17,708 nucleotides of DNA from an uncultured Prevotella sp. (GCA_937874345.1 CALNBT010000214.1:1-17708), one strand, 5' to 3'; shown: positions 1 through 6,915, numbered from the stretch's first letter. Translations and numbers: made by a program. Notes: generated by a model not told the origin, from the letters alone.

Positions 1-471
1 CAGCCCATCTCGTTTGGATTGACGGCAGGTTATACCCTCAACGACTGTTGGTCGGTAAGTACCGGCTTGGTGTATACCAAATTGGTGTCCGACTTTACAC
101 AGGTGTTGCCCGATTACAGCTTGATGCGTCGTCAGAGCTTGCATTATATCGGAGTACCCGTGAACATACAATGGAAGATGTGGGGCAACAAAAAGTTGTC
201 TACGTATATCAGCGGAGGCGGACAGATGGATATCAATGTGAAGGCGCAGACGGTGAAGGAAGGTATTAATTACGACATGCAGAAAGACCGCTTGCAATTC
301 TCGATTGGTTCGGCCCTGGGCTTGCAATACAATGTTACGCCTTTTTTCGGAGCGTATATCGAGCCGGGCGTGAAGTATTATCCTGACAATGGCAGCGCCA
401 CTCAAAACTTTTTTAAGTACAAACCGGTTAACTTCAATCTGCAAATAGGTGTCAGGTTGAACGTTAAATAA
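1..471 (+). CDS. Outer-membrane beta-barrel (PorT-like) protein, 3' part
   Basis: The reading frame is already open at base 1, so the start lies outside the window; 156 codons are visible. The visible part alternates polar and aromatic/hydrophobic residues in short beta-strand-like runs with turns, for example GYTLNDCWSVSTGLVYT, HYIGVPVNIQWKMW, STYISGGGQMDINVK and FFGAYIEPGVKYY, and closes with FNLQIGVRLNVK. This pattern is characteristic of small eight-stranded outer-membrane barrels of the Bacteroidetes PorT/OMP_b-brl type, in which a GxxxNDxWSxxTGLxYT strand is common. In some Bacteroidales such barrels are fused to an N-terminal cytoplasmic and transmembrane region and sit beside an ECF sigma factor; that part cannot be seen here. 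A strong hairpin terminator follows 20 bases after the stop. The family call is fairly safe. The substrate and role are unknown. Confidence 0.75.
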   Translation, partial: QPISFGLTAGYTLNDCWSVSTGLVYTKLVSDFTQVLPDYSLMRRQSLHYIGVPVNIQWKMWGNKKLSTYISGGGQMDINVKAQTVKEGINYDMQKDRLQFSIGSALGLQYNVTPFFGAYIEPGVKYYPDNGSATQNFFKYKPVNFNLQIGVRLNVK

Positions 472-490
472 ACATATAACATAAACCATT

Positions 491-546
491 CAAATGAAAG
501 CCTCACCTGACTCTTCTACGAGAGTCGGATGAGGCTTATTCATTTG
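491..546. terminator. Bidirectional hairpin terminator between convergent genes
   Basis: The arms are CAAATGAA, AGCCTCA and GACTCT on the left, and AGAGTC, TGAGGCT and TTCATTTG on the right. They form a nearly continuous stem of about 20 pairs with small internal mismatches and a short loop (TCTACG or similar). The hairpin lies between the stop of the + strand barrel gene (471) and the end of the - strand gene (583), where a shared terminator is expected. The A-rich left foot and T-rich right foot give a weak U-run in both directions. Confidence 0.8.
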
Positions 547-561
547 TGGGTGTGCGTGTGT

Positions 562-603
562 TTATCCACGCATCAAATGTTGTTATCCGCGCATCAAATC
601 CTG
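562..603 (-). repeat. 21-bp tandem duplication covering the end of a gene and its stop codon
   Basis: Two adjacent 21-bp copies, 562-582 and 583-603, match at 18 of 21 positions. Read on the minus strand, the gene-proximal copy encodes QDLMRG plus stop and the distal copy encodes QHLMRG plus stop in the same frame. The duplication therefore reproduces the final six codons and the stop of the gene at 583-966. Confidence 0.85.
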
Positions 604-966
604 ATGGGCTTTTTCGAAGCTCTTGGGAGAACGGCCCAACAGACAGAGGTTGACCAGCACGTTGGCGGCAAGCTCGACATCGCTCAGGTCGACGCCTTGA
701 CTGCGGGACACGTCTTTGCCCAGCAATACATCCCAAGGGGCATCAAACTGGTTGTCTTCGGCTCCCACGAAAGAGTGACTAGGCATGTCGCCAGGCATAA
801 TCTTGTATTGGATGGTTTTCTTCGATTCGACGGGTCTCATGGTCATCAGCATTTCGTAAGCCATTTTCAGTTGGTCGCGAAATTTGCTGGTCCCGGGAAA
901 CATATCATTGATGACGGGCATGATCTCGTCAAATTCGTACACTTGTAGCAGTTGGTAAAGTTTCAT
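583..966 (-). CDS. Hypothetical protein, 127 aa
   Basis: I do not recognise this protein with certainty. It begins MKLYQLLQVYEFDEIMPVI and is soluble, with no signal peptide or membrane segment. The N-terminal half (1-45) looks helical. A central portion (about 48-85) contains KKTIQYKIMPGD and NQFDAPWDVLLGKDV, which look like beta strands. The C-terminal helix contains ELAANVLVNLCLLG. The layout resembles small Bacteroidales-specific proteins of unknown function. The ATG at 966 is preceded by an A-rich stretch, usual for this group, and has no Shine-Dalgarno sequence. The gene converges on the barrel gene at 1-471 and shares its terminator. Its stop codon lies in a 21-bp tandem duplication, so read-through would add only one more copy of its own C-terminus. 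I saw no -7 promoter box upstream. Confidence 0.7.
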   Translation of the reverse strand: MKLYQLLQVYEFDEIMPVINDMFPGTSKFRDQLKMAYEMLMTMRPVESKKTIQYKIMPGDMPSHSFVGAEDNQFDAPWDVLLGKDVSRSQGVDLSDVELAANVLVNLCLLGRSPKSFEKAHQDLMRG

Positions 967-1082
967 ATTTTCTGTTGTTTTTTTTAAGTTGTTGTATGGT
1001 GGGATGACTTTTCTCCCTGGAATGTTAGCTTGGTTTGTTGCTATAGCGAGCTAAGGACCTTTGGCAAAATCGCTCCTTTCAT

Positions 1083-1101
1083 GGGCCAGAGGAAGCGGCC
1101 C
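1083..1101 (-). terminator. Possible terminator hairpin after the exonuclease gene
   Basis: GGGCC (1083-1087) pairs with GGCCC (1097-1101) around a 9-base loop, directly after the stop codon of the minus-strand exonuclease gene. The stem is short and no clear U-run follows on the minus strand, so this is a weak call. Confidence 0.35.
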
Positions 1102-1599
1102 TTACAAGATATTGAGTGCAATCACGGCACAGGCTTCCGCATCGGCCAAGGCGTTGTGATGATTCTTCAGGTCAAATCCGAAATACGAAGCCACCGTTTG
1201 CAACTGATGGTTGGGAATTTCGTGGTTTCTGAACGTCCTGCGCGATGCCACCAGCGTACAGTAAAACGGATAGTCGGGATATTCCATGTCGTAAGCAGCG
1301 AAGCAGGCCTTCAGACAGTTCTCGTCAAAAGCCTTGTTGTGCGCCACCAATGGCAAGTGTCTGATCTTCGGTGCAATCTCGGCCCACACCTCGGGAAAAG
1401 GGGGTTCTTGGTTGGTATCCCTTGCCGTAATGCCGTGAATGGCAATGTTATGTGGATAATAATAGTTGGGGTAAGGACGGATGAGGTGATAGTACGAATC
1501 GGTTAATTCACCATTCTCTACTATCACCACACCTACACTGCACACACTGGTACGATAACCGTTGGCAGTTTCAAAATCGATGGCTGCGAAAGATTGCAT
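1102..1599 (-). CDS. DEDDh-type 3'-5' exonuclease (DnaQ/epsilon-like), stand-alone
   Basis: The 165-residue protein is essentially one exonuclease domain of the DnaQ-like RNase T/DEDDh superfamily, which removes nucleotides from 3' ends using two metal ions. The catalytic residues are visible: D8 and E10 in AAIDFETA (ExoI), D92 in AHNKAFDENCL (ExoII), and H148 and D153 in NHHNALADAEA (ExoIII, the H-x4-D form). The NYRTSVCSVG-like stretch near residue 15-23 and IHGIT (54-58) are also typical of epsilon-type domains. No polymerase, BRCT or GIY-YIG domain is attached, so a DNA repair or small RNA/DNA trimming role is inferred rather than shown. Its neighbour upstream is ribH, but a terminator-like hairpin (1670-1701) lies between them, so it is probably transcribed separately. 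No -7 box was found before it. Confidence 0.88.
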   Translation of the reverse strand: MQSFAAIDFETANGYRTSVCSVGVVIVENGELTDSYYHLIRPYPNYYYPHNIAIHGITARDTNQEPPFPEVWAEIAPKIRHLPLVAHNKAFDENCLKACFAAYDMEYPDYPFYCTLVASRRTFRNHEIPNHQLQTVASYFGFDLKNHHNALADAEACAVIALNIL

Positions 1600-1622
1600 T
1601 GTTTCTGAGCCTTATCCCATTT

Positions 1623-1667
1623 GTTTTTCGAGAAATGCAGCGCATATCGCCTGTTGGATCGAAAAAC
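1623..1667. repeat. 9-bp perfect inverted repeat upstream of the exonuclease gene
   Basis: GTTTTTCGA (1623-1631) and TCGAAAAAC (1659-1667) are perfect reverse complements separated by 27 bases. On the minus strand the far arm is also the U-run that would follow the ribH terminator hairpin. The repeat may be a leader stem of the exonuclease mRNA or a protein-binding site; its function is unknown. Confidence 0.5.
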
Positions 1668-1701
1668 TGAACCCTGCACTTGCTCGGTGTAGGCAAGGGT
1701 T
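1663..1701 (-). terminator. Probable terminator of the TPR-ribH operon
   Basis: On the minus strand, AACCCT (complement of 1696-1701) pairs with AGGGTT (complement of 1670-1675), with an inner TGC/GCA pairing. Three bases after the stem comes a TTTTT run. It lies just after the ribH stop codon at 1713. The long, imperfect loop keeps the confidence moderate. Confidence 0.45.
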
Positions 1702-1712
1702 ACTGTTGTCTT

Positions 1713-2186
1713 TTAAAATTTGGCCATCTGAATCGCTACTACTGCACAATCGCTGCCTTTGTTGCCTAAGCGGCCGCCGCTTCTGTCTTTGGCCTGTTGC
1801 AGGTCGTTTGTGGTAAGCAATCCGAAGACGATAGGTATCTCACTGATGGTGTTCAGTCTGGAGATGCCGTAGGTAACGCCTTGGCAGATATAGTCAAAAT
1901 GAGGAGTCTCTCCCTGAATCACGCATCCCAGAATAATCACTGCATCGTATCCGCCATTGAGCATCATCTGGTGTGCACCATAAGTCAGCTCGAAGCTTCC
2001 CGGAACACGCTTGATATGGATGTTCTCGGTAAGGGTTCCATGCTTCATCAGGGTGGAAACACAACCATCGAGCAAGGCGTGCGTAATGTCAGTATTCCAC
2101 TCAGATACTACGATGCCAAAGCACATGTTGCTGGCATCAGGAACTGTGGATGAATAATCGTCTGTGAGGTGTAATTCGGTTGACAT
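1713..2186 (-). CDS. ribH: 6,7-dimethyl-8-ribityllumazine synthase
   Basis: This enzyme makes lumazine, the penultimate step of riboflavin synthesis, by condensing 5-amino-6-ribitylaminouracil with 3,4-dihydroxy-2-butanone 4-phosphate in the cytoplasm. The family fingerprints are all present in a 157-residue protein of normal length. They are FGIVVSEWN (23-31), VPGSFE (61-66), GCVIQGETPHFDYI (87-100, with the catalytic-type H96), VFGLLTTND (120-128), and R135 and K143 in DRSGGRLGNKG, which correspond to the phosphate-binding region. I place the start at the ATG at 2186 (MSTELHL), because an upstream in-frame ATG at 2219 lies inside the preceding gene. The stop of the TPR gene is only 4 bases upstream, so the two genes are cotranscribed and probably translationally coupled. 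Other riboflavin genes are not in the window. Confidence 0.96.
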   Translation of the reverse strand: MSTELHLTDDYSSTVPDASNMCFGIVVSEWNTDITHALLDGCVSTLMKHGTLTENIHIKRVPGSFELTYGAHQMMLNGGYDAVIILGCVIQGETPHFDYICQGVTYGISRLNTISEIPIVFGLLTTNDLQQAKDRSGGRLGNKGSDCAVVAIQMAKF

Positions 2187-2190
2187 TTCT

Positions 2191-2892
2191 TTATCTTGAA
2201 GCGCGTTCGATGTATGCATCTATCTCGTTGCTCTGAACGATCGCTGCATTGACATATTTCTTTTTAATGTTCTGGTAAATCTCCAGTGCATCAGCTTTCT
2301 TGTTCTGGCTTTCCAAAATCTCGCCAGCCTGCAAGAGGTAAGTTGGAGAGAAGCTATAGTTCACACCGCCTTCAGCTCTCTTGTCTGCTTTCTTGGCAGC
2401 TGCCTTCAAGTTCTTGACAGCATCGTCCAGTTTGTTGATGTGTGCATCAGCATTTCCAAGGGCAGCCAAAGCCGCAGGACTGATCATAGCATCGTCTTCT
2501 GTTTCAAATTTGCCTAGGTATTTCACAGCCTCTGTCCATTTGTCCATGTTGGCATAGCACAATCCTGCATACAGGTTAGCCAGGTTACCAGCATTCGTGC
2601 TGCTGTAATCGCTGGCAATCTTCAGAAAGCCTGCATAGTCAACTTTGTCTCCGTTCAGCGCTCTGTCGTAATCGCCTGCGTCAAAATACTGCTGACCCTT
2701 TCCTAATTCTGTGCTGGCCTTGTCTGCACGAGGATTAAAGACATAAGCCTTGTACAAGAAAAACCCTGCAACAAGAACGATAATTGCTACAATTGCGATG
2801 ATGACAGCCTTCCGGTTCTTTTCAAAGAAAGCTTGTGATTGGTTGAGGGCATTGTTCGATTCGGTTGCTCCCTTCACTTTTTTATTTGCCAT
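2191..2892 (-). CDS. Membrane-anchored tetratricopeptide-repeat protein
   Basis: The 233-residue protein has a lysine-rich N-terminus, a single hydrophobic segment (about 29-50) and a helical domain rich in alanine and tyrosine with TPR-like repeats. Examples are NLANLYAGLCYANMDKWTEAVKYL, AALAALGNADAHINKLDDAVKNL and YLLQAGEILESQNKKADALEIYQ. This is a single-pass protein with a C-terminal TPR domain, probably facing the periplasm. It recalls the YfgM-type architecture, where the TPR part assists newly exported proteins, but similarity at this level does not prove that role. I choose the ATG at 2892 (MANKKVK); an upstream ATG at 2961 would add 23 low-complexity residues and lies close to the promoter box at 2974-2983. 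It is followed 4 bases later by ribH. This gene order is, to my knowledge, common in Bacteroidales. Confidence 0.85.
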   Translation of the reverse strand: MANKKVKGATESNNALNQSQAFFEKNRKAVIIAIVAIIVLVAGFFLYKAYVFNPRADKASTELGKGQQYFDAGDYDRALNGDKVDYAGFLKIASDYSSTNAGNLANLYAGLCYANMDKWTEAVKYLGKFETEDDAMISPAALAALGNADAHINKLDDAVKNLKAAAKKADKRAEGGVNYSFSPTYLLQAGEILESQNKKADALEIYQNIKKKYVNAAIVQSNEIDAYIERASR

Positions 2893-2973
2893 TCTATTTA
2901 TTGAATTTTTTGTTGTTTTCGATGATTCGCCTGTCGGCTCCAAAGGATGTTGTGCCTTCAAGGTGATATGCTT

Positions 2974-2983
2974 TGCAAAATTA
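2974..2983 (-). promoter_or_regulatory. -7 promoter box for the TPR-ribH operon
   Basis: The minus strand reads TAATTTTGCA, matching the Bacteroidetes -7 consensus TAnnTTTG with the GCA ending shared by other promoters in this window. It lies about 80 bases before the ATG at 2892. The -33 region is weak (TTTA-like at the right distance). The sequence just upstream on the minus strand, AGATAATTGCGT, is nearly repeated before the DUF4199 gene. Confidence 0.6.
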
Positions 2984-3047
2984 ACGCAATTATCTCAGAT
3001 AGTAAAATTAATTCTTCACTTTTTTCGTTTTTGCTTCCCAAAAGGCG

Positions 3048-3057
3048 TAACTTTGCA
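3048..3057 (+). promoter_or_regulatory. -7 promoter box for recF
   Basis: TAACTTTGCA fits the Bacteroidetes -7 box TAnnTTTG and lies about 45 bases before the chosen recF ATG. A T-rich stretch about 20 bases upstream (3021-3027) could serve as the -33 element but lacks a clean TTTG. It faces away from the TPR-ribH promoter, making 2893-3100 a divergent control region. Confidence 0.6.
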
Positions 3058-3100
3058 GTAGTCTGTGCCACGTAGCAAGGTGGGCTGGACCATAATTTTT

Positions 3101-4324
3101 ATGATACTCAAGAAGATTTCGATACTCAACTACAAGAATATCCGGGCTGCCGACCTTTCGTTTTCGCCAAAGCTAAACTGCCTCATTGGGCACAATGGCG
3201 AGGGAAAGACCAACCTGTTGGATGCGGTGTATTATCTATCTTTCTGTCGCAGTGCCTTTCATCCAATCGATTCGCAAGTCATCACGCACGAACAGGATTT
3301 TTTTGTACTCGACGGTCTGTATCTCAACGATTTGGATGACGAAGAACGGATCTATTGCGGGATGAAACGGGGCCATAAGAAGCAGTTCAAGCGTAATAAG
3401 AAGGAATACCGACGGTTGTCGGAGCACATCGGACTCATTCCATTGATCTTTGTTTCTCCTGCCGACATCCTATTGATCGAAGGGGGCAGCGAGGAGCGTC
3501 GCCGTTTTCTGGATCTGGTCATCGCACAGTTGGACCGAACCTATATGGACCATCTGACACGCTACAACAAGGCGCTGACCCAGCGTAATGCCTTGTTGAA
3601 ACAGGATCAGGAACCTGATGATTCGTTGATGGATATTCTTGAACAGGAGATGGCTGTGCAAGGCGAAGCGCTCTATTGCAAGCGCGACCGGTTTGTGCAG
3701 GAGTTTGTACCGGTTTTCCAATCGATATACGACCGTATCTCTGGATTGCATGAGACGGTTTCACTGCAATATATCTCTCATTGCCAGCGCGGACCGTTGT
3801 TCGATGTCATCCACCGCGACCGATACAAGGACAGAGCGGTGGGCTATTCGCTGCATGGCGTTCACCGCGACGACCTGGAGATGATGATCGGGGGCTATCA
3901 AATGAAACGCGAAGGAAGCCAGGGACAGAGCAAGACATATGCCTTGGCCTTGAAGTTGGCGCAGTTTGATTTCCTCAAACGAACGCCATCGGCAACCACA
4001 CCATTGCTGTTGCTCGACGATATCTTCGACAAGCTCGATGCCTCGCGCGTAGAACGCATCGTGGACATGGTTGCCGGAGCCGAATATGGGCAGATCTTCA
4101 TGACCGATACCAACCGCGACCACCTAGATAGGATTCTTCGCAATCATGCGGTAGATTACAAGATGTTTGTGGTTGAGAACGGAGAGCTGACCGAACGCAT
4201 GGCGGTTAAGGACGGAGTGTCTGTGCCGAATGACTCGATGCTGTCGAAATTGACTTCGGATGTCGATGGTCCGCAGCTCTCATCAATTGAAGAACTTCTT
4301 GGAAAGGATGTTGGTGATGTTTAG
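3101..4324 (+). CDS. recF: DNA replication/repair protein RecF
   Basis: RecF is an SMC-like ATPase that works with RecO and RecR to load RecA at gaps in replicating DNA. Counted from the ATG at 3101 the protein has 407 residues. Walker A is GHNGEGKT (30-37), the ABC-type signature is GSQGQSKT (272-279), and Walker B is LLLLDDIFDKLD (302-313). FVSPADILLIEGGSEERRRFLD (118-139) is also a RecF hallmark. A GTG at 3065 would add 12 residues, but the ATG start gives the usual MxLKxIxIxNYKNI opening and leaves a sensible leader after the -7 box. The C-terminus runs about 40 residues beyond the conserved core (from about 367), making it slightly longer than typical RecF; this tail looks unstructured. 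Its stop overlaps the start of the DUF721 gene by 8 bases, so the two form one operon. Confidence 0.95.
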   Translation: MILKKISILNYKNIRAADLSFSPKLNCLIGHNGEGKTNLLDAVYYLSFCRSAFHPIDSQVITHEQDFFVLDGLYLNDLDDEERIYCGMKRGHKKQFKRNKKEYRRLSEHIGLIPLIFVSPADILLIEGGSEERRRFLDLVIAQLDRTYMDHLTRYNKALTQRNALLKQDQEPDDSLMDILEQEMAVQGEALYCKRDRFVQEFVPVFQSIYDRISGLHETVSLQYISHCQRGPLFDVIHRDRYKDRAVGYSLHGVHRDDLEMMIGGYQMKREGSQGQSKTYALALKLAQFDFLKRTPSATTPLLLLDDIFDKLDASRVERIVDMVAGAEYGQIFMTDTNRDHLDRILRNHAVDYKMFVVENGELTERMAVKDGVSVPNDSMLSKLTSDVDGPQLSSIEELLGKDVGDV

Positions 4325-4607
4325 ACGAAAGGTACAGCCCCTCGATGATGTCCTGCAAAAGTTTTTGCGCGACGAAGGTCTTGAGACCCCATTGTTGCAG
4401 CATCGTCTTATTGATGCCTGGCCACAGGTGGTCGGAGCAACCGTAAACAGTTATACAACCGAACGGTTTATAAAGAATCAGACCTTGTTTGTGAAGATCA
4501 ACAATCCGGCCTTGCGCCAGGATCTTTCGATGATGCGCACCCAATTGGTAAAGCGCCTCAACGATTTTGTTGGCTCAATGGTTATCAGTGATATCAAGTT
4601 ATATTAG
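4317..4607 (+). CDS. DUF721 domain protein
   Basis: This 96-residue protein carries the DUF721 (DciA-like) pattern. It has an N-terminal helix MFRRKVQPLDDVLQKFL, then the tryptophan segment LIDAWPQVVGATVNSYT, then FIKNQTLFVKINNPALRQDLSMMRTQLVKRLN. In other bacteria DciA-family proteins bind DNA and help load the replicative helicase, and the domain is often encoded next to recF, as it is here. That role is inferred for this protein. The start at 4317 overlaps the recF stop by 8 bases; ATGs at 4308 or 4260 are possible but lie deeper in recF and add residues not typical of the family. A GGAAAGG stretch around 4301 may help the ribosome re-initiate. Confidence 0.85.
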   Translation: MFRRKVQPLDDVLQKFLRDEGLETPLLQHRLIDAWPQVVGATVNSYTTERFIKNQTLFVKINNPALRQDLSMMRTQLVKRLNDFVGSMVISDIKLY

Positions 4608-4620
4608 AAAGTCTTTTTGA

Positions 4621-4649
4621 AACAGAACCATACAAGGGGATGGTTTGTT
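4621..4649. terminator. Weak terminator between convergent DUF721 and cyclo-ligase genes
   Basis: AACCAT (4626-4631) pairs with ATGGTT (4640-4645) around an 8-base loop, and outer bases extend the stem with a bulge (AAC with GTT). The hairpin sits in the 49-base space between two converging genes. U-runs are weak in both directions. Confidence 0.4.
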
Positions 4650-4656
4650 ACAATCT

Positions 4657-5205
4657 TCAATGTTTTCTGTCTTCATACACCACCTCGTCCATGGGGATAT
4701 CATGGTCATCGGTGGGTACAAGGTCCACGATTTGGAACGGAAAACAAATACCGATCTTATAAATGTTCGGGGTTTCTGACAAGAAATGGTCATAATAGCC
4801 TTTTCCGCGGCCCAGTCGATGGTTCTGAAGATCGAAGGCCAACCCCGGAACAATGACAACGTCTATCTCGTCGTATCGGGTGAAGGCTTCTTCCTGTGGC
4901 TCCTGAATGCCGTACGAACTGGTCGTCATCTCACTATCATGCGAATAGTGGCAGATCTTCATGTGATGATCGTCAACCACAACGGGCAGCAGTATGGTTT
5001 TACCTTGTTCCAACAACAGCTTGATGAGACGGCCCGTTTTCACCTCGTCGGCCATCGAAGCATACAATAGGATGGTGTGGGCCGCTTGAATACGGGGATG
5101 GGCTAGCAGGGCATTTGTGATGTCATCCGATAGCTGTTGCAATTGTTGCGGGGTATAACCATGCTTGCGGTCGCGTATGATCTTGCGTAGTACGTTCTTA
5201 TCCAT
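4657..5205 (-). CDS. 5-formyltetrahydrofolate cyclo-ligase (MTHFS family)
   Basis: This cytoplasmic enzyme uses ATP to convert 5-formyl-THF into 5,10-methenyl-THF, returning stored folate to one-carbon metabolism. At 182 residues it has normal length. Diagnostic parts are LYASMADEVKT (47-57), the conserved DVVIVPGLAFD (115-125), and the glycine-rich nucleotide-binding motif HRLGRGKGYYDHFL (129-142). I chose the ATG at 5205 (MDKNVLRK). A further in-frame start at 5253 would put the first 16 codons inside a long hairpin that spans 5220-5254 and would add residues unlike the family. It is the last gene of the dCMP deaminase-S41 protease run, 57 bases after the protease stop, and converges on DUF721. 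The hairpin just before its start codon may tune its expression or separate it from the upstream gene. Confidence 0.93.
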   Translation of the reverse strand: MDKNVLRKIIRDRKHGYTPQQLQQLSDDITNALLAHPRIQAAHTILLYASMADEVKTGRLIKLLLEQGKTILLPVVVDDHHMKICHYSHDSEMTTSSYGIQEPQEEAFTRYDEIDVVIVPGLAFDLQNHRLGRGKGYYDHFLSETPNIYKIGICFPFQIVDLVPTDDHDIPMDEVVYEDRKH

Positions 5206-5219
5206 CGTGCTCAAATCAT

Positions 5220-5254
5220 GATGGCACACGAACCAACAGGTTACGTGTGCCATC
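5220..5254 (-). promoter_or_regulatory. Strong hairpin between the S41 protease and cyclo-ligase genes
   Basis: GATGGCACACG (5220-5230) and CGTGTGCCATC (5244-5254) are perfect 11-bp inverted repeats, and inside them AACC (5231-5234) pairs with GGTT (5239-5242) around AACA. On the minus strand the hairpin starts 8 bases after the protease stop and ends 14 bases before the cyclo-ligase ATG. The bases after the stem on that strand (ATGATTTGAGC) are not a good U-run, so it may be a partial terminator, an mRNA stabiliser for the protease message, or a translation-limiting leader stem. Confidence 0.7.
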
Positions 5255-5262
5255 TATCATTA

Positions 5263-6915
5263 TTATTTTTTCTTGTTTATCAGCTTTTGCGGTGCTGGAG
5301 CCTTCGGGAAGGCTTCGTTTTTATTGAACACCTCAAGTGCTTTCAGTACTGTTGGATCGTTCTGATTGATAAATTGCAGCCATGCTTCTTCGTTGAGCAT
5401 GTTGTAGATAATACGACTGTTAATGTACTGGTCGAGCAGATTATACGATTTGCGAATCATCAGGTTTCGACGCCGCAGCCCGTGCTGATCAGCATAGTTG
5501 ACGAATTGTTCAACGGTGTTCTGCTTCTCCAGATAATCCTGCATCTCTTCCATTTCCTTGAAGTTATTCAGCTTCAGACGATTGTCGTCGGTATACGAGA
5601 ATGCAAACTGGAAGATTAAACCGCTCATGCTGGCTTTCTTGTAATAAGAGGTGAAGTTGATCGTATCCTCGGGAACGAAGATATCAGGCGTGATACCGCC
5701 ACCGCCATAGACAACACGTCCGATGGTGGTATGGTAAGCCGGACCGCCATGCTTGATTGAGTCTTGTGAGAAGAATTCACCATGCTGATAGCGAGACATC
5801 AGATCTTGTGCGTAGTTGGGATCTTCACCCGTCTGGTAAGGTTTCTGGATACAACGTCCCGATGGGGTGTAATAACGTGCGATGGTGAGGCGGATCATGC
5901 TGCCGTCAGAGAATCCGATCTGCTTCTGTACCAGACCTTTTCCGAACGAACGGCGACCAATGATGGTCGCACGGTCGTTATCCTGCATGGCACCGGCAAG
6001 AATCTCGCTGGCAGAGGCCGAACCTTCGTTGATGAGGATTACCAGTGGCATGTGCTTGTAGCTGCCATGACCGTCAGAGATGAAGTTCTGTCTAGGCGAC
6101 TTGCGTCCCTCTGTATAGACGATGAGTTTGTTTTTGGGTAGGAACTCGTTGGCAATCTGCACGGCCGACTGCAGGTATCCACCTGTATTGTCGCGCAAAT
6201 CGATAACCAGGTTCTTGAACTGATATTGGCCTAACTTGGCAAAAGCGACCAGCAACTCTGCGTAGGTTGTCTCGCCGAAGCTCTTGATGCGAACATAGCC
6301 TGTGGTGTCGTCCAGCATGTAAGCAGCCGATACACTCTTCAATGGGATGTCTCCGCGCGTCACATTAAAGAACAACTGTTTCGGCTGCCCATAACGCAGC
6401 ACACCGATTCTTACCTTGGTGTTCTTCTGTCCCTTGAGGCGTTTCATCGCTTCCTCGTTGGTAACCACCTTTCCCACGAAGGGCTTGTTGTCTACCGACA
6501 CAATCTTATCACCGGCAATGATGCCCGCCTGCTCGGCAGGACCATTTTGTATCACGTTCTGCACGTGGATGGTGTCCTGGCGAATGGTGAATTCTATACC
6601 CACACCCGAGAACGAACCTTGTAAATCCTGGTTGGCCGCCTGAACATCCTTCGCGCTGATATAAACGCTGTGCGGGTCCAATTCTGCCAAGATCTTTGGC
6701 ATGGCGCCTTCAACCAGCGAATCGAGATTAACCTCGTCAACATATTGGTCGCTGATGATGTGCAGCAGGTTATTGATCCTGTTGCTTCCGGTATTGATGA
6801 TATTCAATCGGTTACCGGAGAAGTGGTTCGAATAAAACGACCCTATAACGATGCCGATGATCACGCACAATGCCATCATCAGGGGCATAAAACGATTCGA
6901 CTTATTTGGATTCAT
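5263..6915 (-). CDS. S41 family C-terminal processing protease with PDZ domain
   Basis: This is an envelope serine protease of the CtpA/Prc group that recognises and trims protein C-termini. The 550-residue protein has an N-terminal hydrophobic segment (about 10-28) that exports or anchors it. A PDZ domain follows (about 100-185, with GVGIEFT and NGPAEQAGIIAGDKIVSVD). The peptidase core includes LVIDLRDNTGGYLQSAV (236-252) and NEGSASASEILAGAMQ (296-311). By the spacing known for the family, the catalytic pair is S301 and K326 (SFGKG), exactly 25 residues apart. IARYYTPSGRCIQKPY (345-360) follows. About 190 residues beyond the core are helical and charged, ending KKK. The start codon overlaps the end of the dCMP deaminase gene by 14 bases, so the two are translated from one message. 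Substrates cannot be told from the sequence. Confidence 0.95.
   Translation of the reverse strand: MNPNKSNRFMPLMMALCVIIGIVIGSFYSNHFSGNRLNIINTGSNRINNLLHIISDQYVDEVNLDSLVEGAMPKILAELDPHSVYISAKDVQAANQDLQGSFSGVGIEFTIRQDTIHVQNVIQNGPAEQAGIIAGDKIVSVDNKPFVGKVVTNEEAMKRLKGQKNTKVRIGVLRYGQPKQLFFNVTRGDIPLKSVSAAYMLDDTTGYVRIKSFGETTYAELLVAFAKLGQYQFKNLVIDLRDNTGGYLQSAVQIANEFLPKNKLIVYTEGRKSPRQNFISDGHGSYKHMPLVILINEGSASASEILAGAMQDNDRATIIGRRSFGKGLVQKQIGFSDGSMIRLTIARYYTPSGRCIQKPYQTGEDPNYAQDLMSRYQHGEFFSQDSIKHGGPAYHTTIGRVVYGGGGITPDIFVPEDTINFTSYYKKASMSGLIFQFAFSYTDDNRLKLNNFKEMEEMQDYLEKQNTVEQFVNYADQHGLRRRNLMIRKSYNLLDQYINSRIIYNMLNEEAWLQFINQNDPTVLKALEVFNKNEAFPKAPAPQKLINKKK

Noticed and set aside
529..948. Plus-strand open frame opposite the small unknown gene
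   Set aside because: The minus-strand frame has a better start and ends at a shared terminator; the plus frame starts inside the terminator hairpin and looks like a histidine-rich shadow.
1026..1053. TTAGCT/AGCTAA inverted repeat upstream of the small unknown gene
   Set aside because: Six-base arms with a long loop are expected by chance, and nothing nearby supports a function.
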